Source of the DNA: JAFKFJ01 sp963786445
GTDB taxonomy: Bacteria > Pseudomonadota > Alphaproteobacteria > Acetobacterales > Acetobacteraceae
Length of the DNA: 64,000 nucleotides
Reading direction: 5' to 3'
NCBI GenBank assembly: GCA_963786445.1
Contig: CAWAZU010000007.1
Coordinates: 45,756-109,755 of the forward strand
The translations under genes and the position numbers were made by a program. The notes below the pieces were generated by a model that had not been told where the DNA came from, made no database searches, and was given only the letters and a program-made list of their open reading frames with translations. This document shows positions 18,334 to 27,028 of the stretch, piece by piece. How positions within the stretch are numbered: position 1 is the first letter of the stretch; each line of letters opens with the position of its first letter.

Positions 18334-19588
18334 ATGCAGACTTTCTCCGCCTTTTCGCTGATCCGCGGCGCGCTGGGCGGCCACGCCGGCTGGCAGCCGC
18401 AGTGGCGCGCGCCGGACCCGAAACCTGCGTATGACGCGGTGATCATCGGCGGCGGCGGGCACGGGCTGGGCACCGCCTATTACCTCGCCAAGGAACACGG
18501 CCTCCGCAACATCGCCGTGCTGGAGCGCGGCTGGATCGGCGGCGGCAACACCGGGCGCAACACCACCATCATCCGCTCCAACTACCTGTTCGACGAGAGT
18601 GCCGCGCTCTACGACCATGCGGTAAAACTGTGGGAAGGGCTGTCGCAGGAACTGAACTACAACGTCATGTACAGCCCGCGCGGCGTGATGATGCTGGCGC
18701 ACACGGTCCACGACGAGCAGGTGTTCAAGCGCCACGTGCATGCCAACCGCGCCAACGGCGTCGATAACGAATGGCTGACGGCACAGCAGGCCAAGGAGTT
18801 CTGCCCGCCGCTGAACATTTCTCCGCAGTTGCGCTATCCGGTGCTGGGCGCCGCGTTGCAGCGGCGCGGCGGCACGGCGCGGCACGATGCGGTCGCCTGG
18901 GGTTATGCGCGCGCGGCCGACGCGCTCGGCGTCGATATCGTGCAGAACTGCGAAGTGACGGCGATCCGCCGCGGCGCCGGCGGCGCCGTGGCGGCGGTGG
19001 AAACCACGCGCGGCACCATCCGCACGCCGAAGATCGGCGTGGTGACGGCGGGACATTCCAGCGTGGTGATGGCGATGGCCGGGCTGCGCGTGCCGCTGGA
19101 AAGCTATCCGCTGCAGGCGCTGGTCAGCGAGCCGGTGAAGCCGGTGTTCCCGTGCGTGGTGATGTCCAACACGGTCCACGCCTATATCAGCCAGTCCGAC
19201 AAAGGGCGAGCTGGTGATCGGCGCCGGCACCGATGCGTTCGTGTCGTACAGCCAGCGCGGCGGGATGCACGTTCCGGCGCACACGCTGGATGCGATCTGC
19301 GAGCTGTTCCCGATGTTCCGGCGCATGCGCATGCTGCGCAACTGGGGCGGCATCGTGGACACGACGCCCGACCGCTCGCCGATCGTCGCGCGCACGCCGG
19401 TCCCCGGTCTCTTTGTGAATTGCGGCTGGGGCACCGGCGGGTTCAAGGCGACGCCGGGATCGGCGCACGTGTTCGCCTGGACGATGGCGAAGGACGAACC
19501 GCATCCGATCAACGCGCCGTTCACGCTGGAGCGGTTCCGCGACGGAAACCTGATCGACGAGGCCGCCGCCGCGGCGGTCGCGCATTGA
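18334..19588 (+). CDS. soxB: sarcosine oxidase beta subunit, one frame break
   Basis: Repaired length is about 417 residues, normal for the heterotetrameric enzyme. FAD-binding DAVIIGGGGHGLGTAYYLAK, then GWIGGGNTGRNTTIIRSNYL (covalent flavin region) and SPRGVMMLAHT are typical. After SNTVHAYISQSDKG the frame moves by one at AAAGGGCGAG (bases 19200-19209); with one G removed it continues GELVIGAGTDAFVSYSQRGG and ends with GLFVNCGWGTGGFKATPGSA. The subunit oxidatively demethylates sarcosine to glycine, passing the methyl carbon to the alpha subunit as methylene-THF. The gene follows betA by 24 bases and precedes soxD by 13. A frame error in the sequence is more likely than inactivation. Confidence 0.88.
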
Positions 19589-19601
19589 GGAGCGGCCAGC
19601 G

Positions 19602-19901
19602 ATGCTGCTGATCGACTGCCCGTATTGCGGCAAGCGTCCGGAGATCGAGTTTTCCTACGGCGGCGAAGCGCATGTCGCGCGGCCACAAGACCCGTCGGCG
19701 CTGAGCGACGAGGAATGGGCGGCGTTTCTTTACCTGCGCACCAATCCGAAGGGCCGGCACGCCGAGCGGTGGCGGCACGTGCATGGCTGCGGCAGGTTCT
19801 TCAACGCGCTGCGCGACACGGTGAGCGATTTCTTCGTTGCCACCTACAGGGTCGGCGAGGCGCGGCCGGATGCGGCGAAGCTGCCGCGGGCGGCGGAGTG
19901 A
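19602..19901 (+). CDS. soxD: sarcosine oxidase delta subunit
   Basis: 99 residues. LIDCPYCGKRPEIEFSYGGEA carries two of the zinc-binding Cys residues; AFLYLRTNPKGRHAERWRHV then HGCGRFFNALRDTVS completes the family pattern. SoxD is the small zinc-bearing subunit of tetrameric sarcosine oxidase. It sits between soxB and soxA in the standard order, but is separated from soxA by a 180-base gap with inverted repeats. Confidence 0.92.
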   Translation: MLLIDCPYCGKRPEIEFSYGGEAHVARPQDPSALSDEEWAAFLYLRTNPKGRHAERWRHVHGCGRFFNALRDTVSDFFVATYRVGEARPDAAKLPRAAE

Positions 19902-19934
19902 TGATGCGCGTGTTGACGTGATTCGATTGCAGTC

Positions 19935-20070
19935 GTCATGGCCGGGCTTGTCCCGGCCATCCACGCCGCGCCTGCGGCGACGATGTTCGCCAGTTCGGAC
20001 GCAGGCATTTGCATTGGACGTGCTGTACCGACTGAGCTGCGTGGATGGCCGGGACAAGCCCGGCCATGAC
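19935..20070. repeat. perfect 30-bp inverted repeat inside the sox operon
   Basis: Bases 19935-19964 and 20041-20070 are perfect reverse complements over 30 bases (32 with flanks). Each arm is also a hairpin, ATGGCCGGG-CTTG-TCCCGGCCAT. About 76 bases lie between the arms. This palindromic unit is a type widespread between genes in alphaproteobacteria. It separates soxD from soxA, which normally are tightly packed, and the right arm ends only 18 bases before the likely soxA start, so it may affect soxA expression (inference). Confidence 0.85.
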
Positions 20071-20087
20071 AGCGAAGTATGGCGAGC

Positions 20088-23072
20088 ATGACCGCCGCCT
20101 TCCGCATCGCCTCCGGCGGCCGCATCGACCGCGCGCGCCCGCTGCGCTTCACCTTCGACGGCCGCACCTGGCACGGCGTCGCCGGCGACACGCTCGCCTC
20201 GGCGCTGCTGGCGAACGGCGTGCATCTGGTCGGGCGGTCGTTCAAATATCACCGCCCGCGCGGCATCCTCTCGGCCGGCTCGGACGAGCCGAACGCGCTG
20301 GTCACGGTCGCGCGCGACGCCGCCCGCACCACGCCGAACCTGCGCGCCACCCAGGTCGAGCTGTACCAAAACCTCGCCGCCGAAAGCCAGAACCGCTGGC
20401 CGTCGCTCGGCTTCGACGTGGGGATCGTCAACGACGCGCTGTCGCCGCTGCTGCCGGCGGGGTTCTACTACAAGACGTTCAAGTGGCCCGCCTGGGCGTG
20501 GAAAAAACTCTACGAGCCGGCGATCCGCGCCGCCGCGGGGCTGGGCCGGGCGCCGACGCTGCCGGACCCGGACCGCTACGCCAACCGCTTCGCCCATTGC
20601 GACGTGCTGATCGTCGGCGCCGGGCCGGCCGGCCTCGCCGCGGCACTGGTGGCCGCCGACGCCGGCGCGCGCGTCATCCTCTGCGACGAGCAGGCCGAAA
20701 TGGGCGGCTCGCTGCTGGCCGAGACTGCCGCGACCGTCGCGGGCAAGCCGGCGCAGGCATGGCTCGCCGATGCGCTCGCCGCCCTCGGCCGCAACCCGCG
20801 CGTGACCTTGCTGCCGCGCACCACGGCGTTCGGCTATTTCGCGCACAACATGGTCGGGCTGGCCGAACGCGTCACCGACCACCTGAGCGCCCCGCCGCGG
20901 CACCTGCCGCGCGAGCGGCTGTGGCAAATTCGGGCGCAGGAGGTGGTGATCGCCGCCGGCGCGCTGGAACGCCCGCTGGTGTTTCCGCACAACGACCGGC
21001 CGGGCGTGATGCTGGCCGATGCCGCGCGCACCTATGCCACCCGCTACGGCGTGCGCGTCGGACGGCGCGTCGTGGTCGCGACCGCGCATGACAGCGGCTA
21101 TCGCGCGGCGCTGGCGTTGCACGCGGCGGGCGTCGCCGTCGCCGCGATCGCCGATCCGCGCGCCGAGCCCGGCGAGGCGGCGGAGGCGGCGCGTGCCGCC
21201 GGCATCCGCGTGCGTGCGGGCACCGCGGTCGCGACCACCGGCGGGCGGCTCCGCGTCGCCTGGGCGGGCTTGGTGCCGACCGGCGGCGGCAGCGTGGAGG
21301 CGGTGCCGTGCGACGCGTTGCTGATGTGCGGCGGCTGGACGCCGAGCGTGCATCTGTTCAGCCAGTCGCGCGGCAAGCTGCGCTTCGCGCCGGAGTTGCA
21401 GGCGTTCGTGCCGAATCTGTCGGTCGAGCGCGAACGCTCGGCGGGCGCCTGCCGCGGCGTGTTCGGGCTGGCGGCGGCGCTGGCCGATGGGGCCGCGTCC
21501 GGCGAGGCGGCGGCGCAGGCGGCCGGGCATGGCGGGGCCAAGGCGCCACGGACCGCGGTGGCCGACGCGCCCGCGTTCGGCGGCGGCGGCACGCTCGGGC
21601 TGGCGCCCGGCGTCGGGACGACGAAAGCGTTCGTCGATTTCCAGAACGACGTGACGGCGAAAGACCTGAAGCTGGCAACACGCGAGGGCTTCCGCTCGAT
21701 CGAGCACGTCAAGCGCTACACGACGACCGGCATGGCGACCGACCAGGGCAAGACGTCGAACATGAACGCGCTCGGCATCGTCGCCGCCGCGCTCGATGTG
21801 CCGATCCCGCAGGTCGGGCTGACCACGTTCCGCATGCCCTACACGCCGGTGACGTTCGGCAGTTTTGCCGGGCTTGCGCGCGGCGAGCTGTTCGAGCCGG
21901 TGCGGCGCACGCCGATCCACGACTGGGCGGCTGCGCACGGCGCGGTGTTCGAGGATGTGGGGCAGTGGCAGCGCGCCCGCTATTTTCCCCGCCCCGGCGA
22001 GGACATGCACGCGGCGGTGGGGCGCGAATGCGTCGCCGTGCGCACCGCGGTCGGGCTGTTCGACGGCTCGACGCTCGGGAAAATCGAGATCGTCGGGCCC
22101 GACGCGGCCGAGTTCCTGAACCGCATGTATGTCAATGCCTGGACGAAGCTCGGGGTCGGCCGCTGCCGCTACGGCATCCTGTGCCGGGAGGACGGGTTCG
22201 TCACCGATGACGGCGTGGTCGGCCGCCTCGCCGAAGACCGTTTCCATGTCACCACCACGACCGGCGGGGCGGCGCGCGTGCTGGCGATGATGGAGGATTT
22301 TTTGCAGACCGAGTGGCCGGAGCTGGATGTCTGGCTCACCTCGGTGACCGAGCAATGGGCGGTGATCGCGGTGCAGGGGCCGCACGCGCGCGACGTGCTG
22401 GCGCCGCTGGTCGCGGACATCGACATCGCGCGCGAGGCTTTTCCGCACATGAGCGTGGCCGCGTGCCGTGTCGCCGGCGTGACGGCGCGGCTGTTCCGCG
22501 TCTCCTTCACCGGCGAACTGGGATTCGAGGTGAACGTGCCGGCGGATCACGGCCCGGCGGTGTGGGATGCGGTGTTCGCGGCCGGAGCGAAGCACGGCAT
22601 CACGCCCTACGGCACCGAGGCAATGCACGTGCTGCGCGCCGAAAAAGGCTACATCATCGTCGGCCAGGAGACCGACGGCACGGCGACGCCGGATGATGCC
22701 GGGGTCGGCTGGGCGATCGCCAAATCCAAGGCGGATTTCGTCGGCAAACGGTCGCTCGCCCGCGCCTCGATGCGGGCGGCGGGGCGCAAGCAGCTGGTGG
22801 GCCTGCTCACCGAGGACCCGCATCTGGTGCTGGAGGAAGGCGCGCAACTGGTCGATGATCCACAACAGGCGGTGCCGATGCGGCTGCTCGGCCATGTCAC
22901 CTCGTCGTATTTCAGCGCCAGCCTCGGCCATTCCATCGCCCTGGCGATGCTGGCGGACGGGCGGGCGCGGGTGGCGAGCAAGCTGTTCGTGCCGATGCCG
23001 GAGGGCGCGGTGCCCGTGCAGGTGACGGCGCCGGTGTTTTATGACCCGCAGGGAGCGCGCCTCGATGCCTGA
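20088..23072 (+). CDS. soxA: sarcosine oxidase alpha subunit
   Basis: About 994 residues from the ATG at 20088; an ATG at 20079 is also possible. Domain order is a ferredoxin-like N-terminus (FTFDGRTWHGVAGDTLASAL, FKYHRPRGILSAGSDEPN), an NAD-binding region (DVLIVGAGPAGLAAALVAAD, VVIAAGALERPLVFPHNDRP) and a C-terminal GcvT-like THF-binding half (TPYGTEAMHVLRAEKGYIIV, VSFTGELGFEVNVP). The last domain captures the methyl carbon of sarcosine as 5,10-methylene-THF. Length fits the family (about 965-1000). The stop overlaps the soxG start by eight bases. Confidence 0.94.
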   Translation: MTAAFRIASGGRIDRARPLRFTFDGRTWHGVAGDTLASALLANGVHLVGRSFKYHRPRGILSAGSDEPNALVTVARDAARTTPNLRATQVELYQNLAAESQNRWPSLGFDVGIVNDALSPLLPAGFYYKTFKWPAWAWKKLYEPAIRAAAGLGRAPTLPDPDRYANRFAHCDVLIVGAGPAGLAAALVAADAGARVILCDEQAEMGGSLLAETAATVAGKPAQAWLADALAALGRNPRVTLLPRTTAFGYFAHNMVGLAERVTDHLSAPPRHLPRERLWQIRAQEVVIAAGALERPLVFPHNDRPGVMLADAARTYATRYGVRVGRRVVVATAHDSGYRAALALHAAGVAVAAIADPRAEPGEAAEAARAAGIRVRAGTAVATTGGRLRVAWAGLVPTGGGSVEAVPCDALLMCGGWTPSVHLFSQSRGKLRFAPELQAFVPNLSVERERSAGACRGVFGLAAALADGAASGEAAAQAAGHGGAKAPRTAVADAPAFGGGGTLGLAPGVGTTKAFVDFQNDVTAKDLKLATREGFRSIEHVKRYTTTGMATDQGKTSNMNALGIVAAALDVPIPQVGLTTFRMPYTPVTFGSFAGLARGELFEPVRRTPIHDWAAAHGAVFEDVGQWQRARYFPRPGEDMHAAVGRECVAVRTAVGLFDGSTLGKIEIVGPDAAEFLNRMYVNAWTKLGVGRCRYGILCREDGFVTDDGVVGRLAEDRFHVTTTTGGAARVLAMMEDFLQTEWPELDVWLTSVTEQWAVIAVQGPHARDVLAPLVADIDIAREAFPHMSVAACRVAGVTARLFRVSFTGELGFEVNVPADHGPAVWDAVFAAGAKHGITPYGTEAMHVLRAEKGYIIVGQETDGTATPDDAGVGWAIAKSKADFVGKRSLARASMRAAGRKQLVGLLTEDPHLVLEEGAQLVDDPQQAVPMRLLGHVTSSYFSASLGHSIALAMLADGRARVASKLFVPMPEGAVPVQVTAPVFYDPQGARLDA

Positions 23073-23589
23073 CGCCGCCCGCGCCGTGACGCTGGCCGCG
23101 GCGCCGCCCGCGGCGCGCTTCATCCTGCGCGCCCGTCCGGCGGCGATGGCGGCGGCGGCTGGGCCGCTCGGGACCGGGCTGCCGGTGGCGGCCTGCCGCG
23201 CGGCGAGCGTGGGCGAGGTGGCGGCGCTGTGGCTCGGGCCGGACGAGTGGCTGCTGCTGGCGCCGGAAGCCGAAGGGCCGGCGCTGGCGGAGCGGCTGGC
23301 GGCGGCGTTGGCCGGTCTGCCGCACGCGCTGGTCGATGTCGGGCACCGCCAGGGCGGGCTGCTGCTCGGGGGCGCGCAGGCGGCGGCGACGCTGAACGCC
23401 GGCTGCCCGCTCGATTTCGACCCGGACGCCTTCCCGATCGGCATGTGTACCCGCACCGTGCTGGCCAAGGCCGAGATCGTGCTGTGGCGCACCGGCGCGC
23501 AGGCGTTCCGCATCGAGGCGATGCGATCGTTCCTGCCCTATGTCCGGCTTTTCCTGCAGGAGGCCGCGCGCGAGTTCATGGCGGCATGA
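23065..23589 (+). CDS. soxG: sarcosine oxidase gamma subunit
   Basis: 174 residues starting at the ATG that overlaps the soxA stop. The family pattern is weak but present: LWLGPDEWLLLAPEAEG, ALVDVGHRQGGLLLGG and LNAGCPLDFDPDAFPIGMC followed by RTVLAKAEIVLWR. The gamma subunit is a GcvT-related scaffold in the tetramer. The position after soxA decides the assignment. Its stop overlaps sdaA (ATGA). Confidence 0.88.
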   Translation: MPDAARAVTLAAAPPAARFILRARPAAMAAAAGPLGTGLPVAACRAASVGEVAALWLGPDEWLLLAPEAEGPALAERLAAALAGLPHALVDVGHRQGGLLLGGAQAAATLNAGCPLDFDPDAFPIGMCTRTVLAKAEIVLWRTGAQAFRIEAMRSFLPYVRLFLQEAAREFMAA

Positions 23590-24958
23590 TCAGCGTTTTC
23601 GAACTGTTCAAGATCGGCATCGGGCCGTCCTCGTCGCACACGGTGGGGCCGATGAAGGTGGCGGCCGCGTTCGTCGCCGGGCTGGCGGCGCGCGGGCGGC
23701 TCGACCTGGTCGCGTCGGTGCATGTCGATCTGTTCGGCTCGCTCGCCTGGACCGGCGAGGGCCACGGCACCGCCCGCGCGGTGGTGCTCGGCCTGGCCGG
23801 CGAGGCGCCGGACACCGTGGCGCCGGACCGCGCCGAGCGCATCATGGCGGATGCGACCGCGCGGCACGTGCTCGCGCTCGGCGGGCGCGTGGCGATCGGC
23901 TTCGACCCGGCGACCGACATCGTGTTCGACCGGATCAGCCCGACGCCCGCGCATCCGAACACGCTGGCGCTGATCGCGCGCGATGCCGCCGGCGCGGAGG
24001 TCGCGCGCGAGCGGTGGTGCTCGATCGGCGGCGGGTTCGTGGTGCGCGAGGAAGCGGTCGCGAACACCTCGCTGGTCGGTCCCGACGTGCCGTACCCGTT
24101 CCGCTCGGCCGACGAGTTGCTGCGCATCGGCACGCGCACCGGCCTGAGCTTTGCCGAAATCGTGCTCGCCAACGAGTGCGCGCTGCGGCCGGCTGCCGAG
24201 GTGGACGCGCATGTCGCCGCGGTGATCGCGACCATGATGGACTGCATCGACCGCGGCATGGCGGCCGAGGGCGTGCTGCCCGGACGGCTGCAAGGTGAAG
24301 CGGCGGGCGGCGGCGCTGCGGGTGGGGCTGGAGGCGGATCGGTTCCGCAACGTGCGCAACCCGCACGAAGTCATGGACCATGTCAGCCTGTTCGCGATCG
24401 CGGTGAACGAGGAAAACGCCGCCGGCAGCCGCGTGGTCACCGCGCCGACCAACGGCGCCGCCGGCGTGGTGCCCTCGGTGCTGCGCTATTTCCGCGACTT
24501 CTGCCCGGGCGCCGCGCCCGCCGGCATGGACAGCTTCCTGCTGACCGCGACCGCGATCGGCGCGCTGTTCAAGATGAACGCCTCGATCTCCGGCGCCGAG
24601 GTCGGCTGCCAGGGCGAGGTCGGCGTCGCCTGCTCGATGGCGGCGGCCGGGCTGGCGGCGGCGCTGGGCGCCTCCAACGCGCAGATCGAGAACGCCGCCG
24701 AGATCGGCATGGAGCACCATCTCGGCATGACCTGCGACCCGGTCGGCGGGCTGGTGCAGATCCCCTGCATCGAGCGCAACGCGTTCGGCGCCGTGAAGGC
24801 GATCAACGCCGCCTCGCTGGCGATGCGCGGCGACGGGTCGCATTACGTCTCGCTCGACCAGGTGATCGCGACCATGCGCGAGACCGGGCGCGGACATGCT
24901 GGCGAAATACAAGGAGACGTCGCAGGGCGGGCTGGCCGTCGCGTTCCCGGAGTGCTGA
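23586..24958 (+). CDS. sdaA: L-serine ammonia-lyase (iron-sulfur type), two frame breaks
   Basis: Repaired length is about 456 residues, exactly the family size. It opens MISVFELFKIGIGPSSSHTV, the serine dehydratase beta-domain start; the alpha domain carries VTAPTNGAAGVVPSVLRY, GAEVGCQGEVGVACSMAAAG and MTCDPVGGLVQIPCIERN with the conserved cluster Cys residues. The frame moves near 24292 and near 24891 (GCGCGGACATG, probably GCGCGACATG), and after removing one base at each it ends DMLAKYKETSQGGLAV and FPEC. It converts serine to pyruvate and ammonia. Overlap with soxG by four bases puts it in the sarcosine operon, where glycine plus methylene-THF would give serine through GlyA. Confidence 0.88.
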
Positions 24959-25026
24959 GCGCGGCCCGTGGGCCGGAATTCGTTGTAGATACGGAACATT
25001 ATAGGGCGTGCGGAGGCACCGTGCGC

Positions 25027-25641
25027 TTATGCGGCAATTTGCGGCCGGCGGCCGGGCCATGGGACGTGCGGTTTCGGCCTGGGGGCCGAAGGCGGCCGGT
25101 CGGGAGGCCGTGCGGCCCGCGATGAAGCGGCGGGGCGCGGCGGCGGCTTCAGGCCGGGCGGCGGACGGACCCCCAGCATCCGGCAGAGCGGGCGCAGCAG
25201 GCGGCCCATCGACGGCGCCGCTTCGACCAGCGCCGCCATCTGCGGATCGGCCAGCAGGTGCCGCAACTGCGACGCGCTGGACGCGGCCTCCGGCACCAGC
25301 CGGACGACCCAGGCGAAGCCCTGCGGCAGCCGGCGCGGCGGCGGCCCGCCGGGACGCGGCGATGCGGGGCGGCGGGCGGGTGGCAGCGTGCCGAGGCGAA
25401 GCCGGGCGGCGAGACGGGCGACGCGCGCCGCCATGCGGCGCAGCCTGGACCAGAGCAGCAGGAGGATCGGCCCGGCGAGGCGGTGCCTCGCGCCGTGCGC
25501 GGCGACGGCGCGGCACAGCGCGTCGATGAGCTGGGCGAAACGCTCGGCCGGGGCGGGGTTGGGGGGTGGGGGCACGACAGGGATACTAACGCGAGACCCG
25601 GAGGGCTGGGCAAGCACGAGTAGGGCGTGCCGCCCGTGCAA
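25027..25641 (-). CDS. conserved hypothetical protein, Arg/Pro-rich
   Basis: Up to 204 residues; the start is uncertain, and internal starts near 25575 would remove a short N-terminal tail. The core looks like genuine protein: ERFAQLIDALCRAVAAHG, then RLPQGFAWVVRLVPEAASS, LRHLLADPQMAALVEAAPSM and RLLRPLCRMLGV. The last 40 residues are Pro/Arg/Ala-rich. I recognise no named domain; similar proteins probably exist in related genera, judging from the helical, non-random core. It is convergent with sdaA and divergent from the FAD oxidoreductase gene. Function unknown. Confidence 0.55.
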   Translation of the reverse strand: MHGRHALLVLAQPSGSRVSIPVVPPPPNPAPAERFAQLIDALCRAVAAHGARHRLAGPILLLLWSRLRRMAARVARLAARLRLGTLPPARRPASPRPGGPPPRRLPQGFAWVVRLVPEAASSASQLRHLLADPQMAALVEAAPSMGRLLRPLCRMLGVRPPPGLKPPPRPAASSRAARPPDRPPSAPRPKPHVPWPGRRPQIAA

Positions 25642-25738
25642 GCGCGCGCCGGCCCTTCGCGTTCGCGCGCCGCACCCTCGTCAACCGCTCCGCGTCTGTT
25701 AGGCTTTGCGGCACCGCAGTTTTGCGAGGACCAAGCCG

Positions 25739-27028
25739 ATGCAGTCCCCCCGCAAGCCCCTGCCGCCCAGCCTCTACGCCGAGACAGCGCGCCCGGCCGC
25801 GTTGACGCCGCCCCTGGACGGCGACAGACGGGTCGGAGTGGCCGTCGTGGGCGGCGGCTTCACAGGACTTTCCGCCGCACTGCACCTGGCCGAGGCGGGC
25901 GCAGACGTGGCGGTGCTGGAGGCGCAGGAACCCGGCTGGGGCGCGTCCGGCCGCAACGGCGGACAGGTCAATCCGGGGCTGAAGCACGATCCCGACCGGG
26001 TCGAGGCGGATTTCGGGCCGGACCTGGGCGCGCGCATGGTGGCCCTGTCGGGCAACGCGCCGAATGTCGTGTTCGACCTGATCCGCCGCCACCAGATCAC
26101 CTGCGAGGCCCTGCAATCCGGCACGCTGCGCGCCGCCTTTACCCCGCGCAGCGCCGCTGCGGTGCGGCACAGCGCCGCCCAGGGCGCGCGGCGCGGCATG
26201 CCGGTCACGCTGCTGGAGCGGGACGAGGCCGCCGCGGCGACGGGCACGCGGCGCTATCTCTGCGCGATGCTGGACCGGCGCGGCGGGCGGGTGAACCCGC
26301 TCGGCTATGCGCGCGGGCTGGCGCAGGCGGCGATGCAGGCGGGGGCGGCGGTGCATGGCGCGACGCCGGTCATCGCGATGCGGCGCAACGGCCGCGAGTG
26401 GCAGCTCGCGACGCCCACCGGGACCGTGCGGGCGGAGCACGTGGTGCTGGCCACCAACGGCTACACCGACGGGCTGTGGCCCGGCTTGCGCCGCAGCGTC
26501 GTCCCGGTGTTCAGCGCCATCGCCGCCACCGAGCCGCTGCCGCCGGACCGCGCCGCCGCCATCATGCCGGCGGGATCGGTGCTTTACGAGGCGGAGACCG
26601 TGACGGTCTATTTCCGCCAGGACCAGCACGGCCGGCTGCTGATGGGCGGGCGCAGCGCGTCGCGGGAGATCGACGGGCCGGCGCATCTGGCGCACCTGAC
26701 CCGCTATGCGCGGCGCCTGTGGAAGCAGCTCGACGGCGTGCGCTGGACGCATGGATGGAGCGGCCAGCTCGCCATCACCCCCGACCATTACCCGCATTTG
26801 CACGAGCCGGCGCCCGGCGTCACCGTCTGCCTCGGCTACAACGGCAGGGGCGTGGCGATGGCGACGGCGATGGGGCCGCAACTGGCGCGGCGCGTGCTGG
26901 GCGGGACGGCGGCGGCGATCGACATGCCGGTGACGACGCTGCGGCCGATCCCGTTCCACGCGCTCTGGCGCAGCGCGGTCGCGGCCCGCGTCGCCTACGC
27001 GCAAATCCACGCCTTCCTCGGCCTGTGA
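25739..27028 (+). CDS. FAD-dependent amine oxidoreductase (PuuB/DAO type), copy 1
   Basis: 429 residues starting at the ATG preceded by GAGGACC. The dinucleotide-binding segment VAVVGGGFTGLSAALHLAEA is followed by GWGASGRNGGQVNPGL, the hallmark of gamma-glutamylputrescine oxidoreductase-like DAO proteins. Other conserved parts are YARGLAQAAMQAGAAVHG, HVVLATNGYTDGLWPGLRRS and YNGRGVAMATAMG near the C-terminus. It is probably cytoplasmic and oxidises a secondary amine or amino acid with O2 or another acceptor. It overlaps copy 2 by four bases, and polyamine-type transport genes lie beyond, so a polyamine-derived substrate is plausible but not shown. Confidence 0.83.
   Translation: MQSPRKPLPPSLYAETARPAALTPPLDGDRRVGVAVVGGGFTGLSAALHLAEAGADVAVLEAQEPGWGASGRNGGQVNPGLKHDPDRVEADFGPDLGARMVALSGNAPNVVFDLIRRHQITCEALQSGTLRAAFTPRSAAAVRHSAAQGARRGMPVTLLERDEAAAATGTRRYLCAMLDRRGGRVNPLGYARGLAQAAMQAGAAVHGATPVIAMRRNGREWQLATPTGTVRAEHVVLATNGYTDGLWPGLRRSVVPVFSAIAATEPLPPDRAAAIMPAGSVLYEAETVTVYFRQDQHGRLLMGGRSASREIDGPAHLAHLTRYARRLWKQLDGVRWTHGWSGQLAITPDHYPHLHEPAPGVTVCLGYNGRGVAMATAMGPQLARRVLGGTAAAIDMPVTTLRPIPFHALWRSAVAARVAYAQIHAFLGL

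Noticed and set aside
19521..23513. 1330-residue minus-strand open frame
   Set aside because: It lies opposite soxD, soxA and soxG, is Arg/His/Gly-rich with no domain, and is a GC-driven shadow.
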